From: Nemertoderma westbladi
Taxonomy: Eukaryota; Xenacoelomorpha; Nemertodermatida; Nemertodermatidae
Assembly: GCA_032718475.1 (NCBI GenBank)
Contig: JAUCBJ010009031.1
Coordinates: forward strand, 80,960 to 144,959
DNA length: 64,000 bases
Direction of reading: 5' to 3'
The first letter of the stretch is position 1. The number at the start of each line of letters is the position of its first letter. Shown here in pieces: positions 44,253-54,400 of the stretch. Under the pieces are notes generated by a model. It did not search any database. It had not been told where the DNA came from and was given only the letters and a program-made list of their open reading frames with translations. The translations under genes were made by a program, and so were the position numbers.

Positions 44253-46088
44253 CTAATCGGAATCCTCATAGCATTGCAGGAGTCTCAGTATCTGCTTATT
44301 GGTTTCTTCATGCTCCTGGTAACTGATTTTCTCCTTTAGAAACCGGTCAGATGTCTTATATTTGGGTAAATTTTTAATAACATGAACTTGCGCAGATGTC
44401 AATGGAGCGGTATCACTAATGGTCTTCGTCCTGGAGTAGTGATGATGAAAACATCTCCTTAAATATGTGACGGCTTTACAGAGCCGATTCCAGGAACTGT
44501 AGTGATGCATTGCTCTCTGCAGCAGGGGTGAGATTCCTTGCGAGACGTCTGGTATTCCAGATTTCCAATCTCTATCTCTAATTTCCACAACAGACTTATT
44601 TGTGGCGAGGGATTGTAGATCCGAAGCATCATTTCCGGAAGTATGTAATACAGATAGATCGATCGTCGGTTTAAATAACTTCGATTTACTCGCCCGGGTT
44701 TTAGGTTTGACTTTCTCCGCTCCCTTGGCTTGTCTAATCTCCGCCGTAGTAAGGTGAGGAGGCCATTCATCCTCTTCCTTACTCAGGAAGTCGGGTCCAC
44801 CCAACCAGTCTGGAGTATCTATCAGTTCCTGTTGAGTTGCTCCCCTGGAGGCGATATCGGCTGGATTAATCGTACCAGGGCAATGTCTCCATTGATCTAT
44901 CTTTGTGCGACTAAGAATAATAGCTACCCTGTTAGTAACAAAAACGCTGATCTGACAGTATTCATTGGTTATATATTCCAACACGAGTAAAGCGTCGGTC
45001 CAATAAACAGTTTTCTGCAGTGGATAGTCGATTTGTTCTGTTACGTTCCGGCCGATGGCTGTAGCGTATAAAGCCGCTTTTAACTCCGCTCGAGGAACCT
45101 TTAACTTGTTGTTAATCAATGCCTTAGAGGTAACCAAGGCGACTTTGATTCCATCCGGAGTTTCGACTCGCAGATATGCTACTATACCTATTCCCATGTC
45201 GCTGGCTCCACCCTTTGGTAAAGTAGAGACTACGGCTCCAATAACCATGGAACTCTGATATTCATGAGACTTACCTAACCAGTCCAATTGTCTACAGATC
45301 TCCTGAATCTCATCGGAAAACTCTATAATCCCGCTACTAAGGAAGTTTCGGGGGGCTACTAATTTTGCATACAAATACTTAGCTATGTTATCCTTGTTAC
45401 CATACCTGGTGTTTAATGTATCCCAAACTTGTCTTAATCCATCTGGATGTCCAATGAACTTTAACGCCATTAACTTGGGAGGTCCTTCCAAGCACTTGAT
45501 GAGGAATCTAAGTTTCTCACCGTTAGATAGTACAGAGTTCTGTATACTATCTTTGTAATATTCATTGAAAGGTAACCATTTCATCTCATCTCCATTGAAT
45601 TTGACGATCTCTCGCACTTTGACCGCTTGGAGGGCTTCTGTTCTAGCCATCTGACGCGTAAAGCTTTCTTGGGCCATCGTGTTATTTAATATCGAATCAT
45701 CGGTATATAAATTTCTCGGATTATTATCAGGTCTATAGGGAATATTATTAACAACAGGTTTATAATCACCCTTAATAGGGTTTGCTATAGGAGTTTCTAC
45801 TTCACTAGCAGTATAGATGCGTGTAGGCTCCACACCTTGCGCATGTAATACTTCAGACCTAACAGGTTGACACAATGTTACGGGGGGTATTGGTATACCC
45901 TTTTGTATATTGACTAATTTGTCGCGTTCTAGCACGATGCTTTGCTGCACTTCTTGCAATTCTACCCTACTTTCCCTTACTGTTCCCTTAAGTTGGTGGA
46001 CAGTCTCCTGCATCTGTCCGAGCAGGAGATTCATCCCCCGCCGTCCCTCCTCTACCCACTCGACCGCCGAAGCGGGAGTCGCCAACAT
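44253..46088 (-). CDS. E2 gag (DUF1759-like) fused in frame to RNase H; protease and RT deleted
   Basis: A 611-codon ORF from ATG at 46088. An N-terminal coiled coil (about residues 15-65) is followed by a gag region with VKFNGDEMKWLPFNEYYKDSI, SNGEKLRFLIKCLEG and LNTRYGNKDNIAKYLYAKL, the DUF1759 pattern of BEL/Pao gag. At STLPK-GGASDMGIGIVAYL the frame passes straight into RNase H (compare SDASNTGIGVV in E1). Zinc knuckles, protease and RT are missing without breaking the frame. The RNase H tail is normal (YWTDALLVLEYI, HCPGTINPADIASRGAT). The start overlaps the upstream proline-rich ORF by 37 bp in another frame. The precise in-frame junction and near-identical LTRs suggest the deleted form was itself transposed with outside RT. 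Confidence 0.9.
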   Translation of the reverse strand: MLATPASAVEWVEEGRRGMNLLLGQMQETVHQLKGTVRESRVELQEVQQSIVLERDKLVNIQKGIPIPPVTLCQPVRSEVLHAQGVEPTRIYTASEVETPIANPIKGDYKPVVNNIPYRPDNNPRNLYTDDSILNNTMAQESFTRQMARTEALQAVKVREIVKFNGDEMKWLPFNEYYKDSIQNSVLSNGEKLRFLIKCLEGPPKLMALKFIGHPDGLRQVWDTLNTRYGNKDNIAKYLYAKLVAPRNFLSSGIIEFSDEIQEICRQLDWLGKSHEYQSSMVIGAVVSTLPKGGASDMGIGIVAYLRVETPDGIKVALVTSKALINNKLKVPRAELKAALYATAIGRNVTEQIDYPLQKTVYWTDALLVLEYITNEYCQISVFVTNRVAIILSRTKIDQWRHCPGTINPADIASRGATQQELIDTPDWLGGPDFLSKEEDEWPPHLTTAEIRQAKGAEKVKPKTRASKSKLFKPTIDLSVLHTSGNDASDLQSLATNKSVVEIRDRDWKSGIPDVSQGISPLLQRAMHHYSSWNRLCKAVTYLRRCFHHHYSRTKTISDTAPLTSAQVHVIKNLPKYKTSDRFLKEKISYQEHEETNKQILRLLQCYEDSD

Positions 46089-46537
46089 TGTAGCGGGCCG
46101 ACGCGGACGACGGGAGACAAATCTTTGATTTCTCTCTCAGCGTCCAGGACAGGGATTTTCTCATGGACTGTTCTACCGGGTACAGGCAGTGTAGTACTGT
46201 GTAAAGGGAATTTAGAGTTAAGCTCTGGAAGTACAGGGGTCTCTAGCACAGGAGTGGCTTTGGGAACGACAGGCCTAATTATTTCAGGCTCATCGACTAT
46301 CGTAGGGAGTCTTTTGACCTTAATAATTTGGTCTGTGGGTTCTGTACTACCTAAGTCTGTGCTAGCTAGTTGTCTTCTAACAGCTGGGGGCAAATCAGGC
46401 AATTTGTGACGGTGAGATGTTTTTCTACGCCTGCTTAGACGAGATCTATTTCCTCCGCCTTCAGGATCGGTGGTCTCGCCTTCCTCCGATGATGTGTATC
46501 CCTGGCGTTTGGGAGTAGATCGACTCATCATCTGCAT
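46052..46537 (-). CDS. E2 short proline/serine-rich ORF between the gag-region ORFs
   Basis: 161 codons from ATG at 46537. The start overlaps the TGA of the upstream ORF by 10 bp (ATGCAGATGA), and the end overlaps the next ORF by 37 bp. Each step is a -1 shift, so frameshifting or reinitiation could link the three. The sequence is basic and low in complexity (RSRLSRRRKTSHRHK, PVVPKATPVLETPVLPE). No family is recognised. It could be a nucleic-acid-binding linker of gag. Confidence 0.55.
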   Translation of the reverse strand: MQMMSRSTPKRQGYTSSEEGETTDPEGGGNRSRLSRRRKTSHRHKLPDLPPAVRRQLASTDLGSTEPTDQIIKVKRLPTIVDEPEIIRPVVPKATPVLETPVLPELNSKFPLHSTTLPVPGRTVHEKIPVLDAEREIKDLSPVVRVGPLQCWRLPLRRSSG

Positions 46538-47850
46538 TTGACTGCAGTTAATTGTTTATTTATGTTGTCTTGCGTCTCTTGCAGATTTTCCAACTCCAGT
46601 TGGGTAGTCTCCTCAGACGCTCTCCGTTCTGCTTCTGCCACTGCCTTTGCCGCCTTTCTTTCCGCTTCTGCTTCTGCCATTGCCGCTGCCTTTTGGTCCT
46701 CTATCCGTCTTTTCTTTACTTGTTCTTCTTGGACTCTAGCGAGGTGGAGTTTTTCATCAAATTTAGCTTGGTTTGCAGCTAACATTTCCGCATCGATTGA
46801 GTCCAACACAAGCTTGGCTCCTTCACTATTGGGGCGAAGTCCAACCAGTCGTCTCCTCAACTCTTCATCACCAAAGAAACGTTGATAGTCTGACAGATAG
46901 ATGTCGATGGCGTCTCTCGTTCGCGGTCTCTCTGCTGTCACTTCGCTTTCCACTTGAGAAAGGGTGGCATCGGTTGATTCTTCATAGGTTGGTCGCTCAG
47001 CCAGCTGGGATTTCCACTGGGCCGTTTCTTGAACTTTGAGACCTACCCGCTGGAACCAAGTCTTGACAGCAACTTGCAGTGACGTGTCCTGTCTTCTTTT
47101 GGAAGTTTCCTCAAAGGCTGATAGGATTAGCCTAATGCGTAGGGTTCTTTCGCGTACTTGATAAAGCAGCTCTTCCTGCTCTCGAGGTCCTTTGGGTTGT
47201 AATCGCTCTAAGGAGCCGAAGAATCCCTGCACATATCCTGCTGCCGACCTCTTCCAAACAGCTGGATCCATCGTATCTCTAGTCACTCCCATCCTGTGTA
47301 TGTCTTCCCAGGTAGCTTCGGATAAGTCTAACGGGAATCCGGGTCCGGGAAAGTTCCATTGTGACTCGACAATAGACATCAATTCTTCCCTGGCGTATCC
47401 CGCATAACTATCTTGGGTCGCTCGCTTACTTCTCGCCCAATCTACTTGGTGTTCCTCCACCGCAATCAATATCGTAGTTAGTACTGCGGCAGGAAGAGTG
47501 AGAAGGGGATCCGAATAGGCTGTATCCGCCATCTTCACTCCGCGTTCGGGGGTCAGCTCTACAGTATTCGAACTACTGGAGCTATCGGGTTGCTGGGAAC
47601 GAGTTTCTTGGCTAGGATGTTGCTGCTGTTGGACAGCTGCTTCTTGGTTCCGTTTGACCTGGGCCCGAGTGCCGATGATAGACCTACGGTGTTGGATTAG
47701 CCTAGGGTCTGATACTACTACTGGAGGGATGACCTTTCTTTCAGTAGGAGGTGAGCTGAACCCCTTTCTTAATCGCTCCACACTCCTATCTGTGTCACAG
47801 ATGGTTGTATCGATTAGACTGTCTGACAGGTTTTGCTTTGTGTCAGACAT
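46528..47850 (-). CDS. E2 first ORF: gag-region protein with C-terminal coiled coil
   Basis: 440 codons from ATG at 47850, the first ORF after the leader. It has a polar, glutamine- and serine-rich N-terminus (about residues 1-110), a helical middle (for example LLTLPAAVLTTILIAVEEHQ) and a long charged coiled coil rich in Ala/Glu/Arg (about 365-430, including EAEAERKAAKAVAEAERRAS). I recognise no domain. Its place and coiled coil suggest an accessory or N-terminal gag protein. E1 has no counterpart, perhaps because its 5' region is deleted. Confidence 0.65.
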   Translation of the reverse strand: MSDTKQNLSDSLIDTTICDTDRSVERLRKGFSSPPTERKVIPPVVVSDPRLIQHRRSIIGTRAQVKRNQEAAVQQQQHPSQETRSQQPDSSSSSNTVELTPERGVKMADTAYSDPLLTLPAAVLTTILIAVEEHQVDWARSKRATQDSYAGYAREELMSIVESQWNFPGPGFPLDLSEATWEDIHRMGVTRDTMDPAVWKRSAAGYVQGFFGSLERLQPKGPREQEELLYQVRERTLRIRLILSAFEETSKRRQDTSLQVAVKTWFQRVGLKVQETAQWKSQLAERPTYEESTDATLSQVESEVTAERPRTRDAIDIYLSDYQRFFGDEELRRRLVGLRPNSEGAKLVLDSIDAEMLAANQAKFDEKLHLARVQEEQVKKRRIEDQKAAAMAEAEAERKAAKAVAEAERRASEETTQLELENLQETQDNINKQLTAVKCR

Positions 47851-50233
47851 GTTTAGCTATACAGTTGAATGCTTACTGCTATAGTTACAGTTAAAGCAAG
47901 TCTAGTAATTCAGTATGACCGTTGGCCTAGTAATTAATTACCTATACTGCTACTCAGTGTAGCGGGATATATATATAATATGATATATTAGAATACCGGT
48001 ATGCTTATAGTATATATAAATTTTATTACAGACTAGGTTTGTCACAGAATACCGGTATATAATTTTAGCACAAATATATATAAATATATAATAGGCCTAT
48101 CGTGAATGCCGGTATACAGCCTACACTTATAGTATATATAAGTATAATTCTGGACTAGAATTAATTGCAGAATACCGGTATAATTTCAGCCTAAATTTAT
48201 AGAAATAAAGATAATAGGCCTATCGTAAATACCGGTATATCAATTATTTAAATAATTGAATTTCTGAATTTTAAGGATTACTTGGTTACTTTAACTTACT
48301 TTATTACCGTTATTTAAGCAGTAGTCCAACTGATATTGAGACCTAATTGTTGTATGGCAGGCCTACTATTTATAAATCGTTTGAGTTGATTTATAATATA
48401 TATATACCCGTTTAAAATGGGTTTTGTCAATATTTGAAATAAATGTTATTATTTCTGGGGGAGTCACTACACAGAAGCTGTGCGCTCTCAGTGAAGTGCT
48501 ACTTGTTGGACACTAAAACAAATAATTCTAATTTACCTAAGTTACTTAATACTACAAATTACGTACGATACGGGTGAGATTAATTCTCTAACTAAACACA
48601 ACAAAATATTACGTACGAAATTTTAGGGTAATTTTACAGGGAAACTACAAACCAGTCTAACAAAGGGTTAGAACTTCTGGTTATTACAACAGACAGAATA
48701 CTACGGTATTTGAAAATAATAAGTAGTAGTAAATATATTTCGCTGTCCAGATAGGAAAAATACCACCGTCTGACGACCTATAGCCGTATCGCTATAGGTA
48801 CTACGTTATGTATCACGGAGTGTTCCTACCTGGAAGTTAATTACCGCGGACTACCAGATCCAACGTGCCTATTAACCACTTTACAACACAATACACTGCC
48901 TACACACTAATTACTTTCGGAAAGCACTGTACACCAGACCCTAAATTAGGTACAAGTACTTATTAAAACAGATAACTAGCAGTTAAATATACTTGAACAG
49001 TTAAAAGAACCACGGCATCTGCTGGAGTGACCGGAGCACAAAGTCACCAGTCTTTACCTACGCCAAGCAGCCCGTGTAGTACCGGGGTTAATTTAACTAT
49101 AACGGTATGTGTAACAAGCACAATTACTGTATGAATAAACTTGGGGACATGAATGTTGCGAATAATCGCATAAACTCTGAATAATAAATATTACGCTACC
49201 CGTACAGAATACTCAAACAAAATACAAACCAAACGCTGGCAGACTACCATCAAGCCTAAATAAACTACAGTATGTGCAGATTCCAAAATGGTTAGTTAGT
49301 ATGCGTTCTAACACGGTAGTACGACTTATTCTTTAGGAGGGGGTTGACCTTACAACTCAAGATGCCCCAACTTACTAACTGGCACTTTATCGGACAGACT
49401 CTACACACGCCGCAATCTCTCCAGACCCAACAACAGCCAGACAACAATCCAGCCTACAAAATATCTGAGTAATACTATTACGGTACCTGAACAGACCACA
49501 CAAACAAACACAGGCTAAAACGCTGGTAGACTACTATCAAGCCTAAATAAACTACAGTATATGCAGATTCCAAAATGGTTAGTTAGTATGCGTTCTAACA
49601 CGGTAGTACGACTTATTCTTTAGGAGGGGGTTGACCTTACAACTCAAGATGCCCCAACTTACTAACTGGCACTTTATCGGACAGACTCTACACACGCCGC
49701 AATCTCTCCACACCCAACAACAGTCAGACAACAGTCCAGCCCACAATTATCTGAACAATCTGAGCAGACTTACACGTCTTCTGCTCAATATTAACTTACA
49801 TGTAAATAAAACCGACAGAAATAAGTAAAATCTCAATAAAAAACCAGGGCGGCCGTTCCCTGATTAAGTACTAAGACCTACCGGTATACAATAATCAAAA
49901 TCGAATAATATTAATGTACTTATACTGGAAGTACCGGTTAGGATGGTTGGGCCTACAGACCTACAGCAGTACCGATTCTGGCAGTTGGGCCTACGGACCT
50001 ACAGCAGTACCGATTCTGGCAGTTGGGCCTACGGACCTACAGCAGTACCGATTCTGGCAGTTGGGCCTACGGACCTACAGCAGTACCGATTCTGGCAGTT
50101 GGGCCTACAGACCTACAGCAGTACCGATTCTGGCAGTTGGGCCTACGGACCTACAGCAGTACCGGTTCAGGTTTACCGGTCGACCGGTACTTTCAACTTT
50201 ATTGCTTACTGCAATAAAGAAAATAACTGTTAT
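47851..50233 (-). other. E2 leader with several tandem repeats
   Basis: A non-coding 2.4-kb leader between the 5' LTR and the first ORF. It holds about six copies of a 38-bp unit (49945-50165, marked GCAGTTGGGCCTAC); two copies of a block of about 287 bp (about 49262-49449 and 49549-49736, marked TTCTTTAGGAGGGGGTTGAC); and five copies of the palindrome TACCGGTA (47994, 48050, 48173, 48230 and 49879). No convincing primer-binding site starting TGG is seen next to the LTR. Confidence 0.7.
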
Positions 50234-51415
50234 TGTACGCGCTTTTGAAGACCTTTAGCAGTTTAACCTGCCAAAATTTATATGTCTTTTGGTTTATAAA
50301 TAGACTTTAACATATGACAAGTATTTAATACCAATAAACACAACATTAGCCGAAGCCAGCCTAGTGCGCGTCCATTCACCCGCTGGATATACCCGGGAGA
50401 CTGGATTCGGAGGGCTTAGATTTTATTGCAGTGTAAGCTTACTGTATTATTCGATTGATCGTTAATAAATAATTTCTGACAAATATTATTCACTTTTGGG
50501 AAATATTAACAGTTCCTTTAGGACGTGGCGCTCTATCTAGGTAAACAGAGATATGACTTATACTAAACACAACGGTAAGAAGGTAAGGCTTATGATTCAC
50601 GTATGAGGCGCATTCTTTAGGAAATGCTTAGTTATCAGCCACAATCATGCACACTACCGGTACCGCACAATACTGCACACTAATCTGCCGACCGTCAATG
50701 AATTTTATCATACATAAAGAGAACAGCAATGGACTCATGTAGTGCCTATCAAATAGCATTAAATTCACTACAAACCACGATAACATAAGTCGCAATCGCT
50801 ATATGTAACCTGTCTCTCTAACCTGTAGTGTATCAAGAAAATTGGGAAATTTGGGTTATTTATCGATGTTCTCCAAGTAATAATATTCAACCAACTGATA
50901 CAAATAATAACAACAGTAAAAAGCATTAAGACGGTAGGTTAAGATTATAACAATGTAAGATTGTACCGCTGGACCGCTGATAAGACTGTTAACAGTTATA
51001 CGCTCTATAATCTAAGCCTACTAATGTTTCTTCTAAAGTCTGAAACGAATTGACTCTAGAGCCGGTGTTCTTGGCCTAGATAGAAACAACAAAACTATAA
51101 CTCTAAGACTGAACACGCCTAGTACGATCTGTAGAATATCTCCACATCTAAAGTAAAAATCGCTCTGATTGGCTGTTAAGCTGAACAAAGAACCATGTGT
51201 CCAACGGCCGTTTCCATGCCAGCAACCAGCTGTTAGATGTCGTAATCTGAATCATCAAGGCTACACTGTGCTAGAGGATTTGACGCATTGCGGGTTTTGT
51301 ATCTTGCCATGTCCTCCAAAGCACACATATAGAAAAACAACTTTTATGTCCGTTAAAACACCCACACGGTACTTTGCGGGCAAGGGGACTGATTATATCC
51401 GCAAAAGCTTTTACA
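50234..51415 (-). repeat. E2 5' LTR
   Basis: A 1182-bp repeat of 35750-36931 with one base difference noticed. It is followed on the plus strand by the target duplication GTCCC and the resumed minisatellite. Confidence 0.96.
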
Positions 51416-54400
51416 GTCCCACATGCTCTAATTGTACCAAGTCATTAGGTCCCGTGGGCTCTAATTGTACCGAATCATTAGGTCCCGCGGGACCTTATTG
51501 TACTGAGTCATCAGGTCACGCAGACTTTAATTGTACCGAGTCATTAGGTCCCGCGGGACCTTATTGTACCGAGTCATTAGGTCCCACGGGCTCTAATTGT
51601 ACCGAGTCATTAGGTCCCGCGGGACCTTATTGTACCGAGTCATTAGGTCCTGCAGGCTCTAATTGTACCGAGTCATTAGGTCCCGCGGGACCTTATTGTA
51701 CCGAGTCATTAGGTCCCGCAGGCTCTAATTGTACCGAGTCATTAGGTCCCGTGGGACCGTATTGTACCGAGTCATTAGGTCCAGCAGGCTCTAATTGTAC
51801 TGGGACCTTATTGTACCGAGTCATTAGGTCCCGCAGGACCTTATTGTACCGAGTCATTAGGTCCCACAGGCTCTAATTGTACTGAGTCATTAGGTCCCAT
51901 GGGACCTTATTGTACTGAGTCATTAGGTCCCATGGGTTCTAATTGTACCGAGTCATTAGGTCCCACGGGCTCTAATTGTACCGAGTCATTAGGTCCCGCG
52001 GGACCTTATTGTACCGAGTCATTAGGTCCTGCAGGCTCTAATTGTACCGAGTCATTAGGTCCCGCGGGACCTTATTGTACTGCATCATTAGGTCCCACAG
52101 GCTCTAATTGCACCAACTCATTAGGTCCTGCGGGACCTTATTGTACCGAGTCATTAGGTCCCGCAGCCTCTAATTGTACCGAGTCATTAGGTCCCACGGG
52201 CTCTAATTGTACCGAGTCATTAGGTCCCGCGGGACCTTATTGTACCGAGTCATTAGGTCCTGCAGGCTCTAATTGTACCGAGTCATTAGGTCCCGCGGGA
52301 CCTTATTTTACCGAGTCATTAGGTCCCGCAGGCTCTAATTGTACCGAGTCATTAGGTCCCGTGGGACCGTATTGTACCGAGTCATTAGGTCCCGCAGGCT
52401 CTAATTGTACCGAGTCATTAGGTCCCGCGGGACCTTATTGTACTGAGTCATTAGGTCCCGCGGGACCTTATTGTACCGAGTCATTAGGTCTCTCGGACTC
52501 TAATTGTATAGAGTCATTAGGTCCCGCAGGCTCTAATTGTACCAAGTCAATAGGTCCCGCCGGACCTTATTGTACCGAGTCATTAGGTCCCGCGGGACCT
52601 TATTGTACCGAGTCATTAGGTCCCTCGGACTCTAATTGTATAGAGTCATTAGGTCCCACGGGCTCTAATTGTACCAAGTCATTAGGTCTCGCTGGACCTT
52701 ATTGTACCGAGTCATTAGGTCCCGCGGGACCTTATTGTACCGAGTCATTAGGTCCCTTGGACACTAATTGTATAGAGTCATTAGGTCCCACGGGCTCTAA
52801 TTGTACCACGTCATTAGGTCCCGTGGGCTCTAATTGTACCGAATCATTAGGTCCCGCGGGACCTTATTGTACTGAGTCATCAGGTCCCACGGCACCTTAT
52901 TGTACTGAGTCATTAGGTCCCATGGGTCCTTATTGTACCGAGTCATTAGGTCCCGCGTTACCTTATTGTACCGAGTCATTAGGTCCCTCGGACTCTAATT
53001 GTATAGAGTCATTAGGTCCCACATGCCCTAATTGTACCAAGTCATTAGGTCCCGTGGGCTCTAATTGTACCGAATCATTAGGTCCCGCGGGACCTTATTG
53101 TACTGAGTCATCAGGTCACGCAGACTTTAATTGTACCGAGTCATTAGGTCCCGCGGGACCTTATTGTACCGAGTCATTAGGTCCCACGGGCTCTAATTGT
53201 ACCGAGTCATTAGGTCTCGCAGGACCTTATTGTACCGAGTCATTAGGTCCCGCGGGCTCTAATTGTACCGAGTCATTAGGTCCCGCAGGCTCTAATTGTA
53301 CCGAGTCATTAGGTCCCGTGGGACCGTATTGTACCGAGTCATTAGGTCCCGCGGGACCTTATTGTACCGAGTCATTAGGTCCCACAGGCTCTAATTGTAC
53401 TGAGTCATTAGGTCCCGTGGGACCGTATTGTACCGAGTCATTAGGTCCCGCGGGACCTTATTGTACCGAGTCATTAGGTCCAGCAGGCTCTAATTGTACT
53501 GGGACCTTATTGTACCGAGTCATTAGGTCCCGCAGGACCTTATTGTACCGAGTCATTAGGTCCCACAGGCTCTAATTGTACTGAGTCATTAGGTCCCATG
53601 GGACCTTATTGTACTGAGTCATTAGGTCCCATGGGTTCTAATTGTACCGAGTCATTAGGTCCCACGGGCTCTAATTGTACCGAGTCATTAGGTCCCGCGG
53701 GACCTTATTGTACCGAGTCATTAGGTCCTGCAGGCTCTAATTGTACCGAGTCATTAGGACCCGCGGGACCTTATTGTACTGCATCATTACGTCCCACAGG
53801 CTCTAATTGTACCAAGTCATTAGGTCCTGTGGGACCTTATTGTACCGAGTCATTAGGTCCTGCGGGACCTTATTGTACCGAGTCATTAGGTCCTGCGGGA
53901 CCTTATTGTACCGAGTCATTAGGTCCTGCGGGACCTTATTGTACCGAGTCATTAGGTCCTGCGGGACCTTATTGTACCGAGTCATTAGGTCCCGCAGCCT
54001 CTAATTGTACCGAGTCATTAGGTCCCACGGGCTCTAATTGTACCGAGTCATTAGGTCCCGCAGGCTCTAATTGTACTAAGTCATTAGGTCCCGCGGGACC
54101 TTATTGTACCGAGTCATTAGGTCCCGCGGGACCTTATTGTACTGAGTCATTAGGTCCTGCAGGCTCTAATTGTACCGAGTCATTAGGTCCCGCGGGACCT
54201 TATTGTACCGAGTCATTAGGTCCCGCAGGCTCTAATTGTACCGAGTCATTAGGTCCCGTGGGACCGTATTGTACCGAGTCATTAGGTCCAGCAGGCTCTA
54301 ATTGTACTGGTACCTTATTGTACCGAGTCATTAGGTCCCGCGGGACCTTATTGTACAGAGTCATTAGGTCCCACCGGCTCTAATTGTACTGAGTCATTAG

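Larger units (their letters stand above)
35750..51415 (-). mobile_element. BEL/Pao LTR retrotransposon E2, non-autonomous, inserted in the 33-bp minisatellite
   Basis: A 15.7-kb element on the minus strand. Its two 1182-bp LTRs appear to differ at one base (36807 T, 51291 C). The 5-bp target duplication is GTCCC (35745-35749 and 51416-51420), taken from the minisatellite unit. The order in its own direction is 5' LTR, a 2.4-kb leader with tandem repeats, a coiled-coil ORF, a short proline-rich ORF, gag fused to RNase H, integrase, a 1.6-kb spacer, a long third ORF with an exonuclease-like domain and zinc knuckles, and the 3' LTR. Protease and RT are absent. The near-identical LTRs imply very recent insertion. 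Confidence 0.95.
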
